This document shows positions 1 to 6,132 of a stretch of 14,639 nucleotides of DNA, in pieces (position 1 is the first letter of the stretch; each line of letters starts with the position of its first letter). The stretch is from AC-50 sp035640455. Its GTDB lineage: Bacteria; Actinomycetota; Thermoleophilia; Gaiellales; Gaiellaceae. The position numbers and the translations under genes are program-made. Where the stretch lies: assembly GCA_035640455.1 (NCBI GenBank), contig DASQWB010000156.1, positions 1-14,639 of the forward strand. The letters run 5' to 3'. A model generated the notes under the pieces. That model worked only from the letters and a program-made list of their open reading frames with translations, ran no database searches and was not told the origin of the DNA.

Positions 1-720
1 GCGCGTCTTCCAGAGCAGCAGCGCGACGAAGAGGAAGACGAGGAAGGCGTAGCCGCCGTGGAGCGACGGGACGGCCGCGTACGGGTTCTTCGCGACGACG
101 CGCGTGATCGAGACCGAGCTCATCGTCGAGGGGAGCGAGGACGCGGCCACGGCGTCGTGCGGGATCGGTAGCTTGCTGATCGGGTCGATGAGGCCGGTCT
201 GCGCGGCCGCCCACGGTGGCGCGGCCGGGAAGACGAGGAACGTCAGCGCGCCTGCGTACGAGAGAACGAGCATCGAGGCCGCGAAGCGGTAGAAGAGGGC
301 CCGGCGGCGCACCCAGAGGACGAAGGCGAGGAGCGGCGGCACGATGAAGTGGAGCTTCGTCACCTTGACGAGCGCGTGGTCGTACCATTGCGCGGTTCCG
401 GACCAGAGCCAGTGCTGGAGGTCGACCGAGGGAATGTGGCCGGCGAAGAGGAGACGTTCCAGATCGAGCTGTGGGCGGTAGAAGGGATGCGGATGCAGCA
501 GGTGCGCGATTCCGCGAGACTCCGCGTACACGACGATAAGCAGGGCGAAGGGGACGAAATCGAGCAGGTACCGCCTCGTACGCCGCAGGACGAGCGCCGG
601 CACGAGCAGGACGAGCAGGTAGCGATCGGGCGTCAGCCCGAGGCCGAACAGCTCGACGGCCGCCGACAGAGCCGCCGCCAGCGCGAGCGTCGCGAGGATC
701 GCGGTGCGGCGATCGAGGTC
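1..720 (-). CDS. PAP2-superfamily (Aur1/inositolphosphotransferase-like) membrane protein, C-terminus cut by the window edge
   Basis: Reading the minus strand from about 711 to 1 gives about 235 stop-free residues with the look of a PAP2_3 (Aur1-type) protein. There is a hydrophobic stretch (ILATLALAAALSAAVELFG), further membrane segments (YLLDFVPFALLIVVY; FIVPPLLAFVLWV; FAASMLVLSYAGALTFLVF), the typical FPAAPPWAA loop, and near the edge NPYAAVPSLHGGYAF, equivalent to the PAP2 C2 motif (PSLH with the catalytic His). The second catalytic His and Asp would lie off the window. The family transfers or hydrolyses phosphate on lipid substrates at the membrane; the substrate here is unknown. No ATG, GTG or TTG lies near the apparent N-terminus. 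In-frame options are GTG at 603-601, which removes the first hydrophobic segment, or TTG at 897-895, deep inside the opposite gene. The 720 boundary is therefore where coding signal fades, not a proven start. Family call is fairly sure; start is unknown. Confidence 0.72.
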
Positions 721-2172
721 GGGGCGCGGTGGGCCCCAGCGCTCGGCGCGCTCGCCGCCGTCGGCCTCGCGATCGCGGTCCGGCTCCCATTCCTGAACGC
801 GCCGCTCACGTCGGACGAGGGGGGGTACGCCGAGGTGGCCCGGCTGTGGGAACGGTCCAACACCCTCTATCGCGGCGCCTGGGTCGACCGCCCGCAAGGC
901 CTCATGTTGATCTATCGCGGGATCTCCGATCTCGGGTTGGGCTCAACTGAGGGACTTCGGGCCGCGGCCGCCGCAGTCGCTGTCATGACGCTGCTGGCAA
1001 CGATGCTGGTCGCCCTCCGGCTGGGCGGGAGGATAACCGCATTGTCGGCGGGGGTGCTAGTCGCAACAGCCGGGTCGTCCCCGTTCATCGAGTCGTTCAC
1101 ACTCTCGGGCGAGCTGCTGAGCTCGGTGCCCGCGCTCCTGTCCCTCCTCGCGTTCTGCGCGTACCTGAGGAGCGGCAGGGCGCCATGGCTCCTGGTCGCG
1201 GGCCTCCTGACCGGCTGCGCCTTGATGATCCGCCAGTCGGCCTTCGACGTCGGACTCGCGGCCGCGGCCTTCCTCGTGGTGCGCGAGCGGCGGCGGGCCT
1301 GGCGCTCGATCTCGCTCCTCCTCGCGGGGGCTGCCGCGCCGATCGCCGCTGGTGCGATGAGCGCGGCGCAGGTCGGCGAGTGGTGGTACGCGGTGGTCGC
1401 CTACCGCGGCGACGGAGACTCCCTCTTCACCGGCTCGCCGATCCACCGCTACCACCTACTGACGGCCTCGCTCCCCGCGGCCGGGAAGGCGCTCGCGCCC
1501 CTCGCCGCGCTCGCCGCGCTCGCCTGGTGGCGCGCTCCGCTCCTCCTGCGCCTCTGGCTCGGCGCGGCCGTCGTCGGCGTGCTCGCCGGCGGCAACTTCC
1601 ACGCGCACTACTACCTCCAGCTCGTGCCGCCGCTCGCCGTCCTCGGCGGCGTCGCCGTCGCGGGCCTCGTCGAGGCGCGGCGGCAGATCGCCTGGGGCGC
1701 GTGCGCGGCCGCGGCGGCGGCGGCGCTCGCGTTCGCGGCCCCGCTCTGGTTCGCGAGCGGGGTCGCCCAGGCGGAGGCGATCTGGCCCCGTGACCCGCAC
1801 CTGCGCTCCGACGCCGCCGTGTCGCGCTACGTGCGGGCCCACACCCGGCCGCACGAGCACATCTTCGTCGTCTGGGCGGCTGCGGACGTCTACTACCTCG
1901 CCGACCGGCCGCCCGCCTTCAAGTACATCTGGTATCGCAACGTCCAGGCCATCCCCGGCGCCCTTCCGGCGGCCGACCGGATGCTCGCGCAGCGCAAGCC
2001 CGCGCTCGTCGTCGCGGCACAGTCGCCGCTCGCGATCGACCGCTCGTCGCTGACGACGATGCGGATCCTGCGCCGCGAATACCGCCTGGCGGCCGCGGTC
2101 GCCGGCATCCCGATCTATCGCCGGCTGCCGCACCCGCGCCCGGGCACGATGCCCGGGCAGGTCCTCTCTTAG
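721..2172 (+). CDS. GT39/PMT-like polytopic membrane glycosyltransferase
   Basis: About 483 residues of an integral membrane glycosyltransferase of the GT-C fold (GT39/ArnT/PMT-like), which uses lipid-linked sugars on the outer face of the membrane. Visible features are an N-terminal TM helix (PALGALAAVGLAIAVRLPFL), the first-loop acidic motif TSDEGGYA (DE is the usual catalytic or metal-binding site), DRPQGLMLIYR, about nine more hydrophobic helices, the late motif GGNFHAHYYLQLVPPL, and a soluble C-terminal region (HEHIFVVWAAADVYYLADRPP) typical of these actinobacterial enzymes. Acceptor and donor are unknown. The open frame extends upstream to ATG 349, but residues encoded by 349-720 are charged junk antisense to the PAP2 gene, so I start it at 721 where family-like sequence begins. 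No ATG/GTG/TTG is in frame between 502 and 835. The gene ends convergent with the HAD gene, stop codons overlapping. Codons around 900-1090 are less G/C-biased than in the rest. Confidence 0.8.
   Translation, partial: GARWAPALGALAAVGLAIAVRLPFLNAPLTSDEGGYAEVARLWERSNTLYRGAWVDRPQGLMLIYRGISDLGLGSTEGLRAAAAAVAVMTLLATMLVALRLGGRITALSAGVLVATAGSSPFIESFTLSGELLSSVPALLSLLAFCAYLRSGRAPWLLVAGLLTGCALMIRQSAFDVGLAAAAFLVVRERRRAWRSISLLLAGAAAPIAAGAMSAAQVGEWWYAVVAYRGDGDSLFTGSPIHRYHLLTASLPAAGKALAPLAALAALAWWRAPLLLRLWLGAAVVGVLAGGNFHAHYYLQLVPPLAVLGGVAVAGLVEARRQIAWGACAAAAAAALAFAAPLWFASGVAQAEAIWPRDPHLRSDAAVSRYVRAHTRPHEHIFVVWAAADVYYLADRPPAFKYIWYRNVQAIPGALPAADRMLAQRKPALVVAAQSPLAIDRSSLTTMRILRREYRLAAAVAGIPIYRRLPHPRPGTMPGQVLS
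2138..2158. terminator. Candidate bidirectional terminator hairpin between convergent genes
   Basis: Two copies of GCCCGGGC (2138-2145 and 2151-2158) separated by ACGAT form a perfect 8-bp GC stem. On the plus strand it is followed by the pyrimidine-rich TCCTCTCTT and the glycosyltransferase stop codon. On the minus strand it lies just after the HAD stop. Being inside the last codons of the plus gene, it could end both transcripts; the T-run is weak, so intrinsic termination is inference. Confidence 0.45.
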
Positions 2173-2822
2173 AGGCCGAGCGCGGCCGCGACAGCCTCGT
2201 CGGCGAGCGAGGCCGCGACGACGTCGGCCTCGAGGGCCAGGCCCGGGAGGTACGGCACGGCGATCACGTAGGCGCCGGACGCGCGGGCCGAGGCGGCGCC
2301 GGGCGGCGAGTCCTCGAGCGCGATCGTGTCGCTCGCCGGGCTGCCGAGGAGCTCGGCTGCGCGGAGGTAGATGTCCGGAGCGGGCTTCGGCTCGGCCACG
2401 TCCTCCGCGGTGACGACGACTTCGAAGAGGTCCGCGAAGCCCGATGCCGCGAGGACGGCGTCGACCCACGCGTGGGTCGAATTCGACGCCACCCCGAGGC
2501 GGCGCCGGCCGACGAGCGCCTCGAGGAGCGCCCTGGCGCCGGGCCGCGCGTCGACGCCGTCCCGAAGCTCGAGCGCGACGAGCTCGTCGAGCTCGAGGCC
2601 GAGCTCTTGGGCGTCGCCCGGCCGGTCGAGCAGGCGCTCGAGGATCCGGCCGCTCGTCTCCGTCGAGGTGCCCAAGAGCTCCGCCTTCTCGGCCGGGCCG
2701 AAGGGGCGTCCGTGCCGCTCGAAGAGTTTCCTCTCGGCGCGTCCCCAGAGGCGCTCCGTGTCGAGCAGGAGGCCGTCGCAGTCGAAGACGACCGGCCCCG
2801 CGGGCGCCGCGCGCGGGCTCAG
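2169..2822 (-). CDS. HAD-superfamily hydrolase (beta-phosphoglucomutase-like subfamily)
   Basis: A 217-residue HAD phosphatase if started at CTG 2822. Motif I is FDCDGLLLDTE (nucleophile D14 and general acid D16), motif II is VASNS (S113), motif III is the lysine in AEPKPAPDIY (K146), and motif IV is ALEDSPPG (E170, D171, Mg2+ binding). The cap domain lies between D16 and about residue 85, as in class C1 enzymes acting on small phosphorylated metabolites. The length is normal for the family. Upstream in this frame the sequence is antisense-like arginine-rich filler overlapping the penicillin-binding protein, and no ATG/GTG/TTG exists near motif I. CTG 2822-2820 overlaps the TGA of the upstream gene as CTGA, the same geometry as the GTGA overlaps elsewhere in this window, so I propose translational coupling from a CTG start. 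The exact substrate cannot be told. The gene is convergent with the glycosyltransferase (shared TTAG). Confidence 0.85.
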   Translation of the reverse strand: MSPRAAPAGPVVFDCDGLLLDTERLWGRAERKLFERHGRPFGPAEKAELLGTSTETSGRILERLLDRPGDAQELGLELDELVALELRDGVDARPGARALLEALVGRRRLGVASNSTHAWVDAVLAASGFADLFEVVVTAEDVAEPKPAPDIYLRAAELLGSPASDTIALEDSPPGAASARASGAYVIAVPYLPGLALEADVVAASLADEAVAAALGL

Positions 2823-4762
2823 TGGAACTTTTTCCCGAGGCCGAAGTACTCGGAGTAGATCTCGCGGGCGGCGGGCGCCGCGGCCTCGGCGCCGAAGCCG
2901 CCGTGCTCGATCACGACGACGACGACGACCTTCGGGTTCCCGGCCGGCGCCCAGGACGCGTACCAAGAGTGGTCGTTCCCCGGCGGCGCCTGCGCCGTGC
3001 CGGTCTTGCCGACGACCTTGATCGGGAACCCCGCGCCGCCGAAGACCCGAAACGACGTGCCGTTCGGGGCGTTGGCGGCGTTGTAGAGGCCCTCGCGGAT
3101 CGCCCACAGGTCCTTCAGGTACAGGTGCCGCCGCGGTGGGAAGCGGAGCAGCTTAGCGACGTCGCCGCGCGGGGTCAGGAGCGCCCGGGCGACGTGCGGG
3201 CGGACGACGGTGCCGCCGTTCGCGAACGCGCTGTAGGCGACGGCGAGCTGGAGCGGCGTCACCTGGAGCAGGCCCTGGCCGATCGAGAGGTTGACGGACT
3301 GGCCCGGGTACCAGATCGGGTCGCTCGGCTGCAGGCGCTTCAGGTTCCCGGGAGTCGGGACCGCACCGCCCGCCTCCCCCGGGAGATCGAGGCCCGTCGT
3401 GTGGCCGACGCCGAGCAGCCGTGCCCACCGCTGCATGTCGATCGCGCCCGTGCTCGCCTGCCGGAGATAGAACAAGTAGCCGACCCGGTAGAACCACGTG
3501 TCGCACGAGACCGTCAGGGCCTCGGGTAGGCTCAGCATCGCGTTCACGAACGGGTCGACGTTCTTGAACGTCGTGTCCCCGACCGTGTAGGTGGGCGTGC
3601 AGGGAAGCGACGAGTAGGGCGTGAGCAGCCCCGTCGAGAGCGCGGCCTCGGCGACGATCGGCTTGAACGTCGAGCCGGTGGGATAGATCCCCTGCGTCGC
3701 GCGGTCGACGAGCAGCGGCGAGTTCTTCTGGTCGAACAGTCGCGCGAGGTAGTCCGGGTCGTTCGCGGCGGCAAGCTGGTTGAAGGTCGGATAGCTCGCG
3801 AGCGCGAGGATCGCCCCCGTGTGCGGGTTCATGACGACGGCGGCACCGGCCCGCGCGTCGTAGCGGCCGTTCGCCTGCGCGAGCGCGATGCCGTCCCGGA
3901 TCGCCCGCTCGGCGACACGTTGAAGCTTGGCGTCGATCGTGAGCTGGAGACCCCGGCGTGGCTGGACCACGCTCAGCGGGCGGAGGGGCCCGACGGCGCG
4001 GCCGAGCGAGTCGACGGCGACGCGGTTTCGCACGAGGCCGCCGTTCAGCCAGCGATCGTAGATCGCCTCGACGCCCGACTGGCCGACGATCTCGCCCGGC
4101 TTCGCGCGCGGATAGCGCCGGTCGTGGAGCTGGTCCGGGTTGATCTCGCCGTTCAGGCCGAGGAACTCGGTTCCGAAGTTGCCCTGCGGGTAGAGCCGCG
4201 CGGGGTAAGCGGCGACGTGCAGGCCGGGGAAGGCGCGGCTCCGCTCGTTGAGGAACTGCGAGAGCGGACGTTTCAGGTGGGGGACGACGATCGCCGGCGC
4301 GTAGGGAGAGCGCAGCACGCTGTGCTTAAGCCGGCGGACGAGCAGACCGGTCGGGTCTCCGGTCAGGCGGCCCAGCCGTCCGAGCAGCTCCCGCCCGCGA
4401 GGGGACGGATGCCAGCGGCCGTGGGCGTCGATCTTCCCGAGGGTCTCGGGGTCGGCGGTGACGACGAGTCGGCCCTGCGTCCCCGCGAGCGGGCGCCCTT
4501 TCACGTCGACGATCGGCGCCCGCGGGGCAGGCAGGTCGACGTAGCGGAACGTCTGCCGGGCCGCTTGGTGCGCGTAGCGCGGCCCTTGGAGGACCTGGAG
4601 CGACCAGAGCCGGAGCGCGAGGAAGCCGAAGATCGAGATCGCGACCGCGGCGAGGATGCCGACTCGCACGTAGAAGCCGGCGCCGCCGAAGAACCCGGCG
4701 TGCGCGGACGAGATCGGCTCCGCCACCGGGCGCACCTGCGGCAGCGAGCGCGGCAGGCGCAC
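2819..4762 (-). CDS. mrdA: Class B penicillin-binding protein 2 (peptidoglycan D,D-transpeptidase)
   Basis: 647 residues from GTG 4762. Residues 31-53 form the single TM anchor (VGILAAVAISIFGFLALRLW), followed by the PBP dimerisation/pedestal domain (RAPIVDVKGRPLAGTQG, about 80-260) and the transpeptidase domain (about 270-645). The active-site motifs are all present: STFK with nucleophile S364 and K367, SCD at 419-421 in place of the usual SxN/SxD, and KTGTAQ at 586-591. IVGQSGVE and the YPxGNFGTEFLG region are typical of the PBP2/elongasome family. It cross-links peptidoglycan outside the membrane, normally with RodA, which is not in this window. The reading frame stays open and strongly G/C3-biased upstream to about 4834, where CTG 4834-4832 has a GAGGT five bases before it; that start would add 24 residues (beginning SSFDDTTKGAGRF). 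GTG 4762 has no Shine-Dalgarno sequence. The HAD phosphatase follows with a 4-base overlap. The symbol is by family, not proven orthology. Confidence 0.92.
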   Translation of the reverse strand: MRLPRSLPQVRPVAEPISSAHAGFFGGAGFYVRVGILAAVAISIFGFLALRLWSLQVLQGPRYAHQAARQTFRYVDLPAPRAPIVDVKGRPLAGTQGRLVVTADPETLGKIDAHGRWHPSPRGRELLGRLGRLTGDPTGLLVRRLKHSVLRSPYAPAIVVPHLKRPLSQFLNERSRAFPGLHVAAYPARLYPQGNFGTEFLGLNGEINPDQLHDRRYPRAKPGEIVGQSGVEAIYDRWLNGGLVRNRVAVDSLGRAVGPLRPLSVVQPRRGLQLTIDAKLQRVAERAIRDGIALAQANGRYDARAGAAVVMNPHTGAILALASYPTFNQLAAANDPDYLARLFDQKNSPLLVDRATQGIYPTGSTFKPIVAEAALSTGLLTPYSSLPCTPTYTVGDTTFKNVDPFVNAMLSLPEALTVSCDTWFYRVGYLFYLRQASTGAIDMQRWARLLGVGHTTGLDLPGEAGGAVPTPGNLKRLQPSDPIWYPGQSVNLSIGQGLLQVTPLQLAVAYSAFANGGTVVRPHVARALLTPRGDVAKLLRFPPRRHLYLKDLWAIREGLYNAANAPNGTSFRVFGGAGFPIKVVGKTGTAQAPPGNDHSWYASWAPAGNPKVVVVVVIEHGGFGAEAAAPAAREIYSEYFGLGKKFH

Positions 4763-4828
4763 GGTGCGTCGCTCGCGTCCGGCGGGCGCGATGAAGCGGC
4801 CCGCGCCCTTGGTGGTGTCGTCGAAGGA

Positions 4829-4844
4829 GCTCAGCTCTGACCTC
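4829..4844 (-). promoter_or_regulatory. Shine-Dalgarno-like GAGGT before CTG, possible true start of the PBP2 gene
   Basis: On the minus strand GAGGT (4844-4840) is followed by five bases and then CTG (4834-4832) in the PBP2 frame, continuing AGCTCCTTCGACGAC. The next 24 codons nearly all end in G or C. It is one of the few good ribosome-binding sites in the window, which favours CTG over GTG 4762 as the start. This is inference from spacing and codon bias. Confidence 0.4.
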
Positions 4845-4982
4845 GTGCCCGGGATCGGGTTGTACCACGACGGCCGGAGCAGGCGTCGAAGCGGCCTTCC
4901 CGGCTCCAGCCAGAGAGCCGCAAAGTCTTGTGTCGACTCGCCATTTCAGACGGAGGCGCGGGAGACCCGCACGTCCTGATGC

Positions 4983-5000
4983 GGCGCCGCGAGCGGCGCC
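4983..5000. promoter_or_regulatory. Perfect palindrome next to a -10-like TAGTAC upstream of the plus-strand gene
   Basis: GGCGCCGC (4983-4990), spacer GA, GCGGCGCC (4993-5000): a perfect 8-bp inverted repeat with a 2-base centre, immediately followed by TAGTACTCTC (5001-5010), which resembles a weak -10 box. GAGGAG, a good Shine-Dalgarno, follows at 5031-5036. The palindrome lies in the roughly 215-base divergent spacer between the PBP2 and CFFDPxHGP genes and could be an operator. A chance GC palindrome is possible, because the DNA is very GC-rich. Confidence 0.3.
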
Positions 5001-5073
5001 TAGTACTCTCGCGGGCATACGCGGTTCGGCGAGGAGATGGTCCGTCCTGCACTCGGGCTCGCCGCTGCGGCAG

Positions 5074-5565
5074 GTGCGCCGGGCCGTGCGCGACGATCTC
5101 GCCTCGCTCGCGGAGGACGTCCGCGAGCTCGAGCGCGGCGGGCTCCCTCCCGTAGCCGCGGAGCCGTTTGCGCGCGCCCTCGCCTGCTACGAGCGGGCGG
5201 AGCTCGCGTACGACCGCGCGCGCTCGCCGGAGGAGCTCGAACCGGCAACGGCCGCGCTCGCGGAGGGCGGCTACGAGCTCGCGCGCGCTCGGGCAGCGCG
5301 CGAGGGCCGGGAGGCTCCGGAGCGGCGGCCGCCGTGCTTCTTCGACCCGCGGCACGGTCCGGCGGCGCGCGAGGTGGAGTGGGGGCCGCGAGTCGTCGGC
5401 GCGTGCCAGGCCGACACGGAGCGGATCGAGCGCGGCGCCGAGCCCGAGACGCGCTACCTGTTCGTCGACGGCCGGCCGGTGCCGCACTGGTCGGCGCCGC
5501 CCGCCTTCGACGCGTGGCGCTGCGGCTACTACGGCCGCGCCAGACGAGGCCGCAGCGGCCCCTAG
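5074..5565 (+). CDS. Stand-alone CFFDPxHGP-domain protein (resembles the C-terminal tail of TPM-domain proteins)
   Basis: 163 residues from GTG 5074. Residues 1-75 are a helical, charged, probably coiled segment (RRAVRDDLASLAEDVRELERG; ACYERAELAYDRARSPEELEP). Residues 88-96 are CFFDPRHGP followed by AREVEW, then GACQADTERIERG with C111, then VDGRPVPHWSAPPAFDAW and C150. From memory, this order (helical hairpin, CFFDPxHGP, second Cys motif, VPYW-x-PPAY) occurs as the tail of actinobacterial TPM-domain membrane proteins; the cysteines and His95 may bind metal. No signal peptide or TM segment is seen, so this copy is likely cytosolic and lacks the TPM domain. Function unknown. The coding look continues a little upstream of GTG 5074 to CTG 5047, which sits 10 bases after GAGGAG (5031-5036), so the true start may be CTG. 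It ends 57 bases before the CGNR gene. Confidence 0.68.
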   Translation: MRRAVRDDLASLAEDVRELERGGLPPVAAEPFARALACYERAELAYDRARSPEELEPATAALAEGGYELARARAAREGREAPERRPPCFFDPRHGPAAREVEWGPRVVGACQADTERIERGAEPETRYLFVDGRPVPHWSAPPAFDAWRCGYYGRARRGRSGP

Positions 5566-5592
5566 ACCCCCGCCCGAGCCGCCCACCAGCTC

Positions 5593-5623
5593 CGACACCA
5601 GCGATCCTAGTATGCTGGTGTCG
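5593..5623 (+). promoter_or_regulatory. Promoter with overlapping 10-bp inverted repeat (likely operator) of the CGNR-ABC operon
   Basis: CGACACCAGC (5593-5602) and its exact reverse complement GCTGGTGTCG (5614-5623) flank an 11-base centre that contains TAGTAT (5608-5613), a good actinobacterial -10 (TANNNT). The right arm ends on the G of the GTG start codon (5623), and transcription from this -10 would begin about 7 bases downstream, giving a leaderless or nearly leaderless message. No clear -35 is seen. A protein bound to the repeat would block the promoter, and the first gene encodes a putative transcription factor, so autoregulation is the natural inference. Confidence 0.6.
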
Positions 5624-6132
5624 TGCCACGGTACGACGTTCCGAAGGCCGCGCCGGAGCCGCTACGACTCGTACAGCGGTTCGTGAACACGGTCGACCAC
5701 GAGCACGGGCGCGAGTGGATCGGCACGACCGCCGAGCTTGCCGACTTCCTCGGCTGCGAGGAGACGGAGGTCGACGTCGAGCGGGCGCATGAGATTCGCG
5801 AGGCGCTGCGCATGCTGTTGCGCGCCAACAACGGCGCCCCGCTCGACACCTATGCCCTCGGAGCGGTCAATCGCGCGGCGGCGGAGCTCCGGCTCGAGCT
5901 CGACGAGGGCGGTCGGGTCGTGGTCGCCGCCGGAGATCCGCTTGGCCGGCTCGTCGCCGTCGCCTTCGGCGCAATGCTCGAGGGAACCTGGCCGCGTCTG
6001 AAGGCCTGCCGCAACTGCAAGTGGGCTTTCTACGACTACTCGAAGAACCGCGCCGCGAGCTGGTGCTCGATGCAGCTGTGCGGCAACCGGCTGAAGACGC
6101 GTGCCTACCGGAGCCGGAGGGCCCGCCCGTGA
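5623..6132 (+). CDS. CGNR zinc-finger / ABATE-domain putative transcriptional regulator
   Basis: 169 residues from GTG 5623. The N-terminal ABATE (stress-sensing-like) domain begins LRLVQRFVNTVDHEHGREWIGTTAELADFLG (about 14-44), matching the family hallmark FVNTxxxE followed by a helix ending in a short D/WL element, and runs to about residue 120. The C-terminal zf-CGNR zinc finger has C129 and C132 (CRNC), the aromatic WAFYDYSKNRAASWCS, then C148 and C153 in CSMQLCGNRLK, a complete C-x2-C / C-x4-C set. Such proteins are thought to bind DNA through the finger and a ligand through ABATE. There is no Shine-Dalgarno; the gene starts inside the inverted repeat described at its promoter. Its TGA overlaps the GTG of the permease gene (GTGA), so it is probably co-translated with the ABC transporter and may control it. 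Identification is firm; ligand unknown. Confidence 0.93.
   Translation: MPRYDVPKAAPEPLRLVQRFVNTVDHEHGREWIGTTAELADFLGCEETEVDVERAHEIREALRMLLRANNGAPLDTYALGAVNRAAAELRLELDEGGRVVVAAGDPLGRLVAVAFGAMLEGTWPRLKACRNCKWAFYDYSKNRAASWCSMQLCGNRLKTRAYRSRRARP

Noticed and set aside
349..720. N-terminal extension of the glycosyltransferase frame to ATG 349
   Set aside because: Encodes charged, Arg/Glu/Gln-rich sequence antisense to clear PAP2 membrane segments, unlike any glycosyltransferase N-terminus.
3821..4840. 339-codon plus-strand open frame opposite PBP2
   Set aside because: Composition typical of antisense frames; the minus strand carries all PBP motifs.
4831..4944. 37-codon minus-strand ORF (starts MASRHKTLRL) upstream of PBP2, ending in a CTGA with the proposed PBP2 start
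   Set aside because: Arg-rich, no Shine-Dalgarno sequence, no family look; a leader peptide is conceivable but unsupported.
4840..4945. Possible riboswitch or structured leader upstream of PBP2
   Set aside because: Several GC stems can be drawn but I recognise no conserved core of c-di-AMP, cobalamin or other known riboswitches.
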